64,000 bases of DNA from Dipteris shenzhenensis (GCA_047967505.1 CM106541.1), one strand, 5' to 3'. Positions 32,564 to 43,779 are shown, numbered from the stretch's first letter. Made by a program: numbers and translations. Notes: a model not told the origin generated them from the letters alone.

Positions 32564-33665
32564 TGCCTCACATGCTATTGAATCCCATCAGCCAGCAGAT
32601 GCTTCACATGCACATGCTCCTCAGGATGATTGGGCATGGGCTGTCCATTGTTCATTTGATCCCTCCAAAGCTGATGCACTCTTTACTGCTGATGACACTC
32701 AGTCCTGGTACTTTGATAGTGGTGCTTCCAAGCATGTCACATCTTGCAGACAGTTGTTCCACTCTTTAGCTGATGCACCTCGAGGGGGGACTGTCACATG
32801 TGCTAATAATGCTTCATATGCTGTAAAAGGAATTGGAGATGTGCAGCTCACATCTATTTCAAGTCATCCTGTCGCTTTGACAAATGTTCTCTTTGTGCCT
32901 GGAATTGAAGACAACTTGATCTCAATTTCAGCAATTGTTACTTTAGGTTTCAGAGTGATTTTTGATGGCTACAGATGCCTAGTTTATGATCTTGGTGATG
33001 ACAATGCCATAGTTCTCACTGGCACTTTGCAAAAGGGGCTTTATCACCTTGATCATCACTCAGCTGCACTTTCTATTGAAGCATTGGATATTTCAGATTC
33101 ACAGCTTGCTGAAACTCATCTTTGGCATAAAAGAATGGGCCATCTCAATTCTAGACATCTTGCAAAGCTACATTCACAGCAGATGGCAAATGATGTACCT
33201 CAAACTCACACAGTTTTCAAACATGTGTGTGAGGGTTGTCTTTTGGGTAAGATGCATCGGTTTCCTTTTCAAAAGAATTATCCAAAACTCTCACAAAGGA
33301 AATTGCAGCTAGTACACAGTGATGTCTGTGGCCCAATGAGGACAAATGCTATTGGGGGGTATAAGTATTTCATGACTCTCATTGATGATTTTACAAGATA
33401 TTGCTGGGTATATCCTTTAAAAGCCAAATCTGAAGTTTTCTCATGCTTTCAAAGGTGGCTGAACATGGTTGAGAATGAATCAAGATGCAAGCTTGTCACC
33501 CTCAACACAAATAGGGGGGGAGAGTATATGTCAAAGGAGTTTGATGCATTTCTGCCTTCAAGGGGCATTATTCACTCATGCACTACTCCTTACACTCCTC
33601 AGCAGAATCCTGTTTCTGAAAGAAAAAACAGGTCTACAATGGAGATGGCCCAGATGCATGCTTAA
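32540..33665 (+). pseudogene. copia protease and integrase N-terminal half
   Basis: Protease WYFDSGASKHVT, then the pre-integrase HHCC finger (HLWHKRMGHLN, CEGCLLGKMHRFPF), then the integrase core with HSDVCGPM (first Asp). The second acidic block reads LNTNRGGEY instead of an SDNGGEY-type box, so the catalytic Asp is Asn. The Glu block QQNPVSERKNRS is kept. The frame ends in a stop at 33665, with the continuation in another frame. Confidence 0.9.
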
Positions 33666-34194
33666 GGCCAAGTCCTTGCCCAATAAATTTTGGCTTGATG
33701 CAGTGATGTGTGCCAACTATGTGCTGAATAGATCACCTACACGGGCATTGAAGACTGTTACACCTTATGAAGCATGGAAATGCAGGAAGCCTTCACTTTC
33801 ACACATGAGAGTTTTTGGGTCTCTTGCATATGTTCATGTACCATCTCAGCTGAGACATAAGCTTGATGACAAGGCAATCAAATCCATATTTATTGGTTAT
33901 AGCCAGGAGAGCAAAGGGTATCGGTTATATCAACCAAATACTAGGAAGATTATTGTCTGTAGAGATGTAACCTTTGCTGAACATTCAGCTTCTCCTCTTG
34001 TGGACTGCAAAGCTAAGCCAGATGTTGACATGTTTGATGCCTTTGAATCTTGGTTACCTCTCCCATCCTCAAAAGAGGACTTTGACCAGCAACATGAGCC
34101 TCCTGCAGGCCCTCCACCAAGCAATAATCAGCCACTACCCCATGCTGATTTGCAGGTTTCTCTTCCAGCACAAAATGATCCCAACTATTTATGA
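33660..34194 (+). pseudogene. copia integrase C-terminal part
   Basis: Continues as AKSLPNKFWLDAVMCANYVL, then TPYEAWKCRKPSLSHMRVFG and KSIFIGYSQESKGYRLY, the usual end of copia integrase, and a proline-rich linker. It is entered by a frameshift and ends at a stop. Confidence 0.85.
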
Positions 34195-34399
34195 TGCAGT
34201 CATTGAAGAAAGAGCTGTCCATAGACAGCAAAGGCAAGTTCCCAGATGGCTTCTTGACACAGTGAGGGACAGCAAACAAGATCAGCCTTTTGCTGCCCGG
34301 ACAAGATCAGGGAATAGACAACATAGTCACTTTCTTGAGTTTGCACTCCCTTGCTACAGCTTGCAATCAAGAGCCTCTGTGCCATAAAAATGCTTTTGA

Positions 34400-35179
34400 C
34401 AGCAAAGAGTGCATGGATGCAATGAGAGCTCAGTTACATTCCATTGCTAAAAATGACACATGGGAATTAGTAAATCTCCCTCCCAGCAAGCATGCCATTG
34501 GAACCCGGTGGATCTACAAATTAAAAAGGAAATCTGATGGCAACATAGATCGATACAAAGCCCGTCTTGTTGCAAAAGGGTATGCCCAACAACAAGGCAT
34601 TGACCTTGAGGAGACATTTGCTCCCACATCCAGGATTACTACCATTAGATATGTCATTGCCATTGCAGCCCATCATCATTGGCAAGTGCACCAACTTGAC
34701 TTCATGGGGATCTACAGGAAGAAGTATATGTCACACAACCTCCTGGCTTTGAGGTTGTTAATTCTGAAAATAAGGTAAACCGGCTTAGAAAAGCCCTTTA
34801 TGGTTTGAAGCAGGCACCCAGGGCATGGTATGCCAAAATTCATGCACCCTTACTATCCCTTGGTTTTCAGAATAGTCCCACAGAACCCACTCTTTATGTC
34901 CGTGGGAGTGGATCTGATTTTTTAGTGCTGATTTTATACGTGGATGATATGCTCATCACGGGCCCAGATGCTCAACAAATTGCAGCTTTCAAGGCTGATT
35001 TGCAACAGATTTTTGACATGTCAGACATGGGACAGCTCCATTGTTATTTGGGCATTCAGTTTGCTCATGTTGAGGGGGGTATCATGATGACACAGTCCAA
35101 GTATATTGGACAGCTCCTTGATCGTTTTTCAGTTCGAAGATTGCAAGCCAATCTCTACTCCAGTAGACCCTGGCTTTAA
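34400..35179 (+). pseudogene. copia reverse transcriptase, frameshifted
   Basis: First frame: NDTWELVNLPPSKHAIGTRW, then DRYKARLVAKGYAQQQGID and ETFAPTSR. A frameshift near 34710 leads to LRKALYGLKQAPRAWY and ILYVDDMLITG (the YVDD catalytic box is intact), then HCYLGIQF. It would copy element RNA into DNA, but is broken. Confidence 0.9.
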
Positions 35180-35189
35180 ATTCTCAGCT

Positions 35190-35724
35190 CATGATGGGAG
35201 CCCACCATGTGATATCACTCTTTATCAACAGGCTGTTGGATGCCTTACTTATTTATGTCACACCAGACCTGACTTGTAGTATGCAGTATCTCAGCTCAGC
35301 AGATTCATGCACATGCCCAGTTCACGGCATTGGCAGGCAGTCAAGAGAGTCTTCCGATATCTCAGAGGCACTCAGGATTTAGCCCTCTTCTATGGTGATC
35401 CAGGTTCACTTACCATGCATGCTTACACGGATAGTGACTGAGCAGGATGTTCCGACACCAGAGTGTCACATACTGGCAATTGTTTTTTGCTTGGCAATTC
35501 ATGTATGTCTTGGCTCAGCAAGAAGCAACCAACAATTGCCACATCTAGCTGTGAGGCTGAGTACAGGGCAGCTTTCACCGCTACAGTAGAGTATGTTTGG
35601 CTTCGACAGTTACTTACAGATCTTGGTATTCGCCAGACATCCTCCACTATTTTCTACACTGACAGCAGAGTGCTCTGGCCATCGTGTGTAACCCAATGTT
35701 TCATGCACGTACCAAGCATCCGAA
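35190..35724 (+). pseudogene. copia RNase H, broken and truncated
   Basis: Frames change repeatedly. Recognisable blocks are SWLSKKQPTIATSSCEAEYR and VWLRQLLTDLGIRQ, followed by an FYTDS block. It ends at a breakpoint after the bases coding FMHVPS, exactly where similarity to the sister copy at 61573-61782 stops. Confidence 0.85.
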
Positions 35725-36049
35725 CCAGAATACTTTTCCGGCCTATAATTAGCAATATTAGGTACTTTAGCCTTCCTAGGCTCGACCGTATGGATACTAG
35801 ACTCCGGTTCCATTGGAGCCTTTCCTTTCTCATCTCGAGAAGGTCTGGCAGACATACTGTGTATCACTCTTCTAAGTTCAGACTGCCCTGCATTTGCCTG
35901 TAACTATTGCGCTAATAACTGCTGCAAGGCATCCTCAAGTAATGCAATCTTGCCAGATAAGGTGTGAACTACTGGGCGCGACACCTGCTGGGTCAGCCGG
36001 ACTCTTGATTCTACAGGGTCCATCCTGGAAGCTCCTTCTTTTGCTTCCA
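35725..36049 (-). pseudogene. start of chromovirus gag
   Basis: Reading leftwards from an ATG at 36049: MEAKEGASRMDPVESRVRL, a coiled-coil-like ALLEDALQQLLAQ, a TAG in place of a probable Gln, then QANAGQSELRRVIHSMSARP and VPNIANYRPEKYSGSD. It sits about 430 bp from the primer site of the same element. It is cut off at the junction with the copia RNase H. Confidence 0.75.
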
Positions 36050-36482
36050 TTCAAGTCAATGGGTGTTTTGCTTTTTTTTAATTTTTAAATAAACACCGCC
36101 AGAACATTGTATTTACAAACTGACACAATTCCCTATACTAGGGAATACCTGCAATATCTAACAACTATTCCGCTGTCCCCAATGAAACGATCTTTCTCTC
36201 TCTTGAATTTCGTCAATCACGGGCTATTCGCGTCGAAGGGCCTCCCCGTTTACGAGCCATAGTTAAGCCCACGAATAGTCACGCATCCCGTGCCTGCGCT
36301 CTGGTCTAGCCTCACGAACAGAGCCACCTAACAGACACGTCGTTCGCCTTCAATTTGGTTAGGTCCAGCATGCGCAGTAGCTTCAGATCATTGTCTGAAA
36401 TGCAAAAAGCCGATCGCTGTCTGAAATCCTGCTTTCTGCCAGCTTGCTCTCTTCCTACGCAATCCCCTCGTTCAACCTTTAT

Positions 36483-36494
36483 GCTCTAATACCA
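36483..36494 (-). promoter_or_regulatory. chromovirus primer binding site
   Basis: The minus strand reads TGGTATTAGAGC, one mismatch from the initiator-tRNA-Met complement, two bases from the LTR end. Confidence 0.85.
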
Positions 36495-36496
36495 AT

Positions 36497-36823
36497 TGAT
36501 ACGAACTTATCCTATTTACTACTGCAGATCACCGGAGTAGCACCATCTAAATTTCACCCAGCCAATTCCTGTTGAAGCGTAAGAACACACAGAGAAGTCG
36601 AAAATCCTCAATCCAAATCCATACGTGAAGCTCATCTTCTCTCTCTTACTTACCTCAACAGCCCCATCTCCCTAGTGGATCTAGATGCCACATGTCATCA
36701 TCATAGGGCCTTTCCTAATGCATCTTTTCACCCCTCTCTTGGGATACTTTGATTTCCTTTGCCCCTAGGCACATTGCTTGCATTAGGCCCTTAGCCTTAG
36801 ATCCACCTAGTCTGGTGCTATCA
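36497..36823 (-). repeat. 5' LTR of the chromovirus
   Basis: 327 bp, TGATA at one end and TATCA at the other. It matches the LTR at 24106-24417. Confidence 0.9.
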
Positions 36824-38109
36824 GCCCTCACCTAGGACCTTGACATTAATTCCCTTTCGATCATTTACATGAAGCGCAAATAGGTATATTACAAACGTAG
36901 ATCCTTAAGGGAAATGTCGACTAATTCTTCCGAGGTCATGCCACCTCAGCTAGAGCGTTAACACTCAACCTACTAAAAAGAGGTTCAATGGATAATGGGT
37001 GAGTCCCTGCAACAACGGCTCCTCTGACAGTATACGGAGCGCAACCATGAGACATTCAATCTCTGACCTATCATGTGGGAAACCAGCATGTCCATCATCT
37101 GGCGTCTCATCTGAGGACAACAAGCATAAGGTCCTATTATTAAGCCCCTCTAGTTGGAAAATTCAGACCCCAAAAGGGGCAGGCTGCCGTCCCAGATGCC
37201 CCTACAATGTCACCCTTCAAAGGCTGAAGGATCATCATGGTGATCTCTACAGAGATTATCTCTAGGACCTGTGTGTAGTTCCACGCTAGAACTCTAAAAG
37301 AGCAGCTGTCCAAGATGTGGCTTAGGGCCCCCTTTGGAAGAAAGGTGTCATTGTAGATCAGGTTGCTGCAGAATCCAAACTCGAGGAGAGGCTCATGGAT
37401 GGGATGGGGTGCAACAGGCAGGTCGTTTAGAGAGATGGGTGAAGGGGAGGGTCAGCTAAATAGGAGCTAGCTATGATGGGAGGGCTATGAAGGGCAAGGC
37501 AGGGGGTGGGGATCAGGGTGATGATGGAAGAGTTAGGAGGAGAAAGGGCTGAACACTGATCTGGGAGAGAGGGGAGCAAGGAGGCAATCAAAAGGGCAAA
37601 AGAACTTATCATAGAACTTAGTTCTGCCAGAGCATAGCCCAACCCCGCACTCACATAAAGTCTACCTATTTTCTGTCAAGCTTTGAAGTCTACCTCATTT
37701 TTTGATCATATTTTACAGAATAGACAGCCAGCTAATGATAACATACTTACCTGTTTAAAATCTGACTACAGGCAGCGTTGGATTTAGCATGAAGTCATTC
37801 AACTCCCAGGACATTGAAAATTATGTTTAACTTCCTTTCAAGCAATTTCGTTTGATGCCTTTCAAAATACATAGTAGCTCCTACAAAACACTATCCAGAA
37901 ATTCTCTTGAAATTCAAGTATTCTCTAGCAGAATCTCCTTTAATTCAAACTGCCTACCTATTGAACTTTAACCTAACAATTGCTAAAAGCTATAAACTCG
38001 ATAATTCAAACAAGGAAACACTATTTGCGCACACAAACATTTCATCAACATATATCACAACTTGTTTCTCCTTTTTTGAACTGCATGCATGATGCTCAGG
38101 AAAGCTCAC
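36824..38109. other. intron sequence, no gene recognised
   Basis: Only short unsupported frames (for example 36999-37265 plus). Purine-rich around 37430-37600. I see no repeat partner elsewhere in the window. Confidence 0.4.
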
Positions 38110-38178
38110 AGAAAACATATTTTCTGTGACCAATGGCCTCAGAATAGTGCGATCGCCCGCAGCGAGACCAGCATTTAT
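38110..38178 (-). CDS. host exon C of the Tim44-like gene
   Basis: 69 bp, 23 codons, phase 0. Acceptor TTTTAACAG, donor TCT|GTGAGC. It starts INAGLAAGDRTILRPLVTE and ends NMFS, the A-x-GD....L..LVTENM.S block that precedes the Tim44-like domain in plant mL45-type proteins. Exon D, the next in the reading order, lies 16.7 kb away across the nested retroelements. Confidence 0.85.
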
Positions 38179-39186
38179 CTGTTAAAAGTAAGACATAATG
38201 CTATTAGAAATATTTTGCATGAAAAATGATATTTGGCTTTATAGTGTGATAAAACAATATGATATCTTGGTCAAACAAGTCATTCATTTCATTAGAGAAA
38301 ATAAATCGCACAAGAGCATAGCTCAAATGTTCAATGCACTCATGAAACCTTATTTTAAACAGGACGAGAAAACTTGTATATGACCCTTATATAACCCACC
38401 CATATTTCCAAAAATAAAGACAAGTTTTGCTAGCTAAATCATTTTGAAGATTCACGTATAAATACCAATAACTTCACAAAACAAGCATTCAAAATCACCA
38501 CATCTCAATCAATGCCTCATTGATCACTCTATGAGCCCTTGATTACAGAAAAATCTTTCATAGTGCAAGAGATGCTCCATCCTCTTTACACCTTGCCTTC
38601 TAGCAGTCCTGAGGACAGACTAGCATTCAAATGTAACATATCCTTAGAAGCTACTTCAACAAATCTAAAAGATGGTTTCTTCACTTTCTTGCTAGGATGT
38701 CTAATCTCGTAGAGGTTCTAATTTACATCCCAAGAGTTCCGTAATATGCAATTTTTTTTGCAGTTGCATTCAAATGCCTCATTTTGCAACAATTTGGAAA
38801 GGAAAACAAGACCAAGAATATCGGTAGGAAGAAAAGAACCCCATAGATACGGATCAGCCTACGGCACCACAACTAGACTTTGAGCTTGAAAGACCCTTGA
38901 TCTGTAGGATTCCTCATCCACACTTCCCACTTTGGGGATGCCGATTAACCCGTCCCCCTTTTCATCAGCAAACATGCATCCAATACAGCCAGTTCAGCCT
39001 TCCTTGGATTCTCCTAGACTCGAGCAACTTAGCCTTCTTCAGATACCCCCTACTTGGGGCAGCTCCGCCGTCCCCCCACTGACCTGTTGAAACTCGAGAA
39101 GAGATTCCTCTTTGCAGATCCGTCTGGTAGAAAACAGCAGCCATTTCTTCTAGCAATCAGCTCAAACTGAAAGAGGAGGTAAGAGG
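38179..39186. other. intron sequence, no gene recognised
   Basis: A/T-rich, with short frames only. A 63-codon minus-strand frame (39156-38965) is preceded by a plausible splice acceptor, but no family was recognised and it is not needed to join the host exons. Confidence 0.4.
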
Positions 39187-40245
39187 AGAGAAACAAAGAA
39201 AGAAAGAAAGAAAGTTTATTAAAGTCTTTGGAAAACCGATGGGTCTATGAGACTGTGAGAATCCTGATACAAACAAACTGTGAGGTTGGAGCTACTAAAT
39301 GAGCATCCACACCAATGCAGAATGCAAAAAGCTAGTGCTAAGTACTACATAGGCGTGTCAGAGTGATCGACTACACATCAATATCATCATCAGCAGCAGC
39401 AGCAGCAGTTCATCCAGGTGGATGAGACGGCAGGAGCATGAAGTCGGCGATAGAGTGATGTCGGCTGCTCAACGGTGTGGTCCTATGCCGTCTCCTGGTC
39501 ATAGCTCTGCGCCTAACAAGGGCTACAGTGACCCCTATCAGTCGAGCTCCAACTCTAAACAGAGAGGGGATATCCCCAAGTGTAATCTGTGCGTCGATCC
39601 TTTGTCTGAGCTGTCTGTCGCTAGCTCTGGATCCCGATCATGTCGAGGCCTCGTAGTCTGGGGGTCCACCTCCTCTGGCTGGAAGAACTCCGTGATCGAG
39701 CAATGAGAAGGGTCTACCAAGGAGGAGGTCTGCTCCTGTCTCCATGATCGAAATAGACGCTCGCGGTGCCTGACTACCTCATGGATGAAAGCCGCCAAGC
39801 ATCTCTGGTGTGGATAGGAGAGAAAGCGAGACAATACCCCAAAGTTGTCTCTGAAGAGGCAGTAGAAGCATCCTCGGATCTCATAATAGACTGGGCACCT
39901 GAAAATGAAATGCTCCTCCGACTCGACCTCCTGTGTGTCGCATAATGTGCATGTGTGCCTCTCCCAAGGTAGACCCTCTGCCCTACCACTCTCAATGCGT
40001 AGTCTATGTAAAGAGATCCAAAATTGCCTAGTAGAAATCCTCAGTTAGTGGGATAAGTGGATCTGCCTAGTGGAGCTTCACTGGAAGCTCGCTCGGTCCC
40101 AAGTCCGGAATGTATGTAGCTGTAAAAGATCCTCGCGGATGATCTGGTTGACCTCGTGTGACAAGAGAGGAGAGAACGGCGCGTCAATGCCAATCCTTGC
40201 CTCCGCACTCCTCCCACCTCTCCTACATTCTCCCTCTCCACCTAC
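39187..40245 (-). mobile_element. 3' end of a CTTT-tailed LINE, frameshifted
   Basis: The (GAAA)n run at 39192-39216 is the tail; TTTATTAAAGTCTTTGG follows. C-terminal coding pieces at 39538-39834, 39774-39995 and 40041-40241 are in different frames. The zinc finger at about 39900-39960 is interrupted by frame breaks. A CAT/CAG triplet run (39383-39411) lies in the 3' UTR. It faces the plus-strand LINE end that follows. Confidence 0.8.
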
Positions 40246-40254
40246 AAGACTTGC

Positions 40255-40509
40255 AAGAGCTCCCTCTCCACCTCAGGGCGACATGACATACGGAGGATTC
40301 CGCTCCGGGCTCCAGTCCTTTTCTTTTCATTGTTACATCCAGATCTATTTGACTATGTATGATCAGACTTAGGGTTCAGCATGGGTGATGATGCTCGTTT
40401 CAATAGCTCCACCCTTACTGTGATTTGTATCAAGTTTTCTTTCAGTCTCATAGACCCATCGGTCTTCCGAAGACTCTAATAAAATTTATGTCTTTCTTTC
40501 TTTCTTTCT
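40255..40509 (+). mobile_element. LINE 3' UTR and CTTT tail
   Basis: About 250 bp of the same 3' UTR family (CTCATAGACCCATCGGTCTT, TCTAATAAAATTTATGT) ending in (CTTT)4. It is strongly 5'-truncated and abuts a copia fragment. Confidence 0.8.
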
Positions 40510-40529
40510 CATCTATTTCTATTTCAAGT

Positions 40530-41383
40530 ATCATGTGACAATCAGAGTTGCATGGCGATTGCAAAGAACCCTGTGTTCCACGCTCGCACAAAACACATTG
40601 AGATTCAATATCACTTTGTACGCGAGCTCATCATGGATGGAGAGGTTGACTTGGTGTACTATCCGACTACAGAGAATGCTGCGGATATCTTCACGAAGGC
40701 TCTTGGAAGAGACTTGCTGGAGAGGCATCTTCATCGACTTGGCATTGGCCCGAAAAAGTAAGTTCACTTGCAGGTGGACATTGAGGGAGGGTGTTAGATA
40801 TCAATGCTCCACTCTCGTGTAACTATGCAGGAACCAGCTAACTGTACTTGTAAGCCCCCCATATGAGGAGAAGGCATTTGAGTAGCTCGGTTATCCGGTA
40901 GGTCCTAGTTTGGACACTAGATGGGGGCCATGTGTGGCCTGATGGCTGGACGGAGTTGGCACACTGCCAAGTATTTGGGCCTACATCCAAGAGGCAAATC
41001 AAGCATAGGCTGTCTACTAGGGCAACAAGGTGCTGAGATCTTTGGGCGAAAAGTCTACTTACGCTTGAGGTGGAGCACGCGGGCTCGAGTCTAGAGATAG
41101 CCGGCAGATAGGAGAAGGACCTTGTGGTAAGATCAGAGGACCATACCATTGGTGGGACTCTGGATCTCTCTCTTTCGTATTGTGTCCATAGCTTTGGACG
41201 GAAATATATTTTGGTGTCTTCTATATCCGGCTGGTTCATTGTCTATTGATGAGTCCGCACATCTATTCTATGCACTAAGTTTAAGAAGTCTGTGATTCCA
41301 CACCCCACACCACACTATGTGAGCTCCTGGGCTATTCTATCATTCTTCCGCTGTGTGTACCCTCTGTTGGTCCATTTCTAACA
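40530..41383 (+). mobile_element. copia 3' end: RNase H tail, polypurine tract and LTR
   Basis: CDNQSCMAIAKNPVFHARTK starts at 40534 and runs open to a stop at 40761 (EIQYHFVRELIMDGEVDLVY, ENAADIFTKALG), the complete RNase H C-terminus. The polypurine tract TTGAGGGAGGG (40781-40791) precedes an LTR from 40792 to 41383 with TGTTA and TAACA ends (592 bp). The LTR differs from that of the 30-kb copia, so this is another family. The rest of the element is absent. Confidence 0.85.
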
Positions 41384-41541
41384 AGTTCATGTTTTTGCTT
41401 CTAGGCTTCAGTTTATTAGTAGCTTTTTGACGGCTCCGGTTTCCCCAATGGGGGTATATTCTCATGACAAATATTGGTGTCTTGGGTCTCATAGGAGGCT
41501 TTTTCGGCGTTCCACAGACATTGATAAATCTTTCTTTCTTT
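41384..41541 (+). mobile_element. LINE 3' UTR with short CTTT tail
   Basis: A third 3'-UTR variant ends GACATTGATAAATCTTTCTTTC and passes directly into a TG microsatellite. No coding part remains. Confidence 0.6.
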
Positions 41542-41543
41542 GC

Positions 41544-41593
41544 ATGTGTGTGTGTGTGTGTGTATGCATGTGCGTGCGTGTGCGCGTGTGTGC
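41544..41593 (+). repeat. TG/CG microsatellite
   Basis: (TG)n interrupted by TATGCA and CG steps, directly after the LINE tail. Confidence 0.9.
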
Positions 41594-41643
41594 TCTTCAA
41601 TGCAATAATAAACAGCCTATCATCAAGAATGCCAAAGATTTAC

Positions 41644-41736
41644 CTGTTTGTATAGAGTACTAGCCACAGCATAAAATTTTCCTCGTGTATATCCTGCCTT
41701 TTGACGTAGCTTCGCAACTGCGTAGGCTGTCTTCAA
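41644..41736 (-). CDS. host exon B of the Tim44-like gene
   Basis: 93 bp, 31 codons, phase 0 at both ends. Acceptor TTTTTCGCAG, donor CAG|GTAAAT. It starts LKTAYAVAKLRQKAGYT and continues RGKFYAVASTLYKQ, the SAYA.AKLRK.GY....FY..A..LYK helix block of plant mL45-type proteins (family pattern from memory). It follows exon A after a 14.7 kb intron and precedes exon C after 3.5 kb. Confidence 0.85.
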
Positions 41737-42093
41737 CTGCGAAAAACAGGTATAGGGACTCAATTGACCCTCAAGGAGCTCATAAACGTCATGTTATGCT
41801 TTAGATAAATAATAATTTCCAATTCATAGAGAGTTGTGTTTTTGTAAGACACCCCACAGCACAAGATATAAAAGAGTATCATATAATTCTGAAAGCAGTG
41901 AAGTAAAAGTCTACCAGGCTGGGCCAAAAGTAATAATTGTTGTAATCAAAAGTAATAATTGTTGTAACATTACAATCTGCTAGTAGCGTAAAATCAAAAC
42001 TCATTAAAATCAAGGAATTGTGAGAGGAATTATTTTGATTCATTTCCCCACTCCCGTAGTATCATGTTAGATGTTTTTATTTGAACCTTACAC

Positions 42094-42097
<4 letters not shown>
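41737..42097. other. intron sequence, no gene recognised
   Basis: A/T-rich, with no supported frames. A short direct repeat AAAGTAATAATTGTTGTAA occurs at about 41929 and 41949. Confidence 0.5.
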
Positions 42098-42141
<44 letters not shown>

Positions 42142-42142
42142 C
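42098..42142 (+). repeat. TG microsatellite
   Basis: About 18 TG units followed by CG and CA steps. Confidence 0.9.
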
Positions 42143-42144
42143 AT

Positions 42145-42975
42145 GCACGCAAGGCTTTTGACACCATTCAATGGGATTTCATTGTGTAGACTATGCAAGC
42201 TTTGGGTTTTGGCCATAAATTGCAGCATGTTATCTATTGGCTTTATAGTGATAGTAAAGCTGCATGCATATTGTCAGGAGATATTTCAGAATTTTGGACA
42301 CTCTGTTGTTCAATCCGCCAGGGTTGATGACATGTTGGAGCGTTGTGCACCTGTGTGCGAACAAACAGTGCAAGCTGTGTTATGCCAACAGATGAAGCTA
42401 TAGTTAAAAGCGCTGAACGCTTTTCCCTAGATTGACGATAGGCTATGCGTATGCTATAACTATTCCTAAAAGCAAGCGATGCACTTTGCATTGATTCCCT
42501 TTCGTAATGATTCCGAGATGCTTTCCTACAATGGTTGCATCAATCCTTTTCCCGATGTAAACATTTCTAGCTCGGAATGGTTGCTCAGGCTTATGCAGAG
42601 CCACGAAACACTAAAAGGGATCTCTCTAGGCTTATGCAGGCTCTTTCTCGATATGGACTGGTTATTGGCCTTCATGTGAATTTTCAGAAATCTCGCTTGT
42701 TGCCTTTGCATTCAAAAGGCTGGCATAGTCTTGTATGGCCCAGGGAAATTCTCCTGCCCAATCAGGTAGTCCGACAAAATCCTCTTGGGTGGATGATTAC
42801 TCGTCGTCAACAGATTGATTGGGTCCTTGACAAAGTTTGAATATTAAAACATGTCTACTTGGCCGCTACATGTTCGGCTTCAAATTGCTCAATCTATCTT
42901 GGTGGCATATATCCAATTTTATTTGCCTTTGATCTTCTTTACCAAGGCAGATCTTACTTGCTTTATTGTGAGAAA
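42145..42975 (+). pseudogene. decayed L1-type LINE reverse transcriptase
   Basis: Broken frames read KAFDTIQWDFIV, ALGFGHKLQHVIYWLYSDSK, later ALSRYGLVIGLHVNFQKSRL and STWPLHVRLQIAQSILVAYI. These are the order and spacing of RT motifs and the post-RT helix of plant L1 elements. Many stops. The minus-strand LINE begins directly after it with its tail, so that LINE probably inserted here. Confidence 0.7.
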
Positions 42976-43779
42976 ACAAGAGAGAAAGAAAGAAAGAAAG
43001 AAAGATATATTAACGTCCACGGGAGGCCTCACGGGGACAAAGTACACAGAAAAGCGAACTCATACAAGCCTCAGTGGGCTGAAGCAAAGGGTACGCTAGG
43101 ACCCTTGCTGAGTACTAACCTATGCTAACAGAATCATAATCATAGAAAAAAAAAAGTCAACTACAACTGCAGAATGGGCCATATCAATCAATCTATCTAG
43201 GCATTCGGGCGAAACGAAAGCCTGGTACAGTGATGGCTCTCTAGTGGGCTGCAAAGATGTCTCATATCTACGTCTGTCGAGCTATCTCGCATTGCGGTAG
43301 GGGACGCGGTCTCTAGACTCTCTGGGCTATGTTTAGGGTGACCCCTCGTCTTTGTCGGTCTCCCCTGAGAAAAGCTATGATAGGTTGGACCTCAATAGAG
43401 TGTACTCTTGGGGCTCTCTCTCGCACATGTGGCCTCTGCGTCCCTCTCTCGGTGGTACTGTGCTGGCTGCTCATCCAGACTACTCTCATATCAGCTAGCT
43501 CCTCCTCCACTCCACTGTGTCCAAGGGCTGACTCAAATGTATAGAACTCTGTGACGTGTCGCTGTGCCCGGTCACCCTCTGTTCTGTAGTGGTCTGACCA
43601 TCCCCTGCTGCTCTCTGATCTGTCATAGAAGCGTCTCCTTGTGTCGCTGCATCTCCATCAGATAAAGCCCGATACAGACCTGGTCATGGAAATGGATCAG
43701 TCATGACAAAGGACCAAAGCCACTCCCCTCTAGGTAGAGACAGTGATAGCATCCCCGAATCTCGTAGTAGGCTGCGCAA

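Larger units (their letters stand above)
30057..35724 (+). mobile_element. Ty1/copia element, 3' end missing
   Basis: 5' LTR, tRNA-Met primer site, duplicated leader, gag, protease, integrase, RT and part of RNase H, in copia order. Frameshifts occur near 32510, 33655, 34200-34290, 34710 and 35170. It stops within RNase H at about 35724, where unrelated minus-strand gypsy gag begins; there is no 3' LTR. Three other partial members of this family are at 15574-17463, 61163-61932 and possibly 53940-54440. Confidence 0.9.
24106..36823 (-). mobile_element. chromovirus-type Ty3/gypsy element, LTR to LTR, filled by other elements
   Basis: The 5' LTR (36823-36497), primer site (36494-36483), start of gag (36049-35725), then 3' pol (26657-24324) and the 3' LTR (24417 to about 24106) all lie on the minus strand in the right order. 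Between gag and mid-RT, the expected rest of gag, protease and half of RT are missing; plus-strand gypsy and copia sequence (26.7-35.7 kb) occupies the place. LTR ends are TGATA...TATCA. The element is dead. Confidence 0.8.

Noticed and set aside
36999-37265. 88-codon plus-strand frame
   Set aside because: No recognisable domain, no splice context; likely chance.
38965-39156. Minus-strand 63-codon frame with a plausible splice acceptor as a host exon
   Set aside because: It does not fit between exons B and C, which join directly in phase, and no family was recognised.
41464-41663. Cys/Val-rich frame over the TG microsatellite
   Set aside because: Low-complexity translation of (TG)n.
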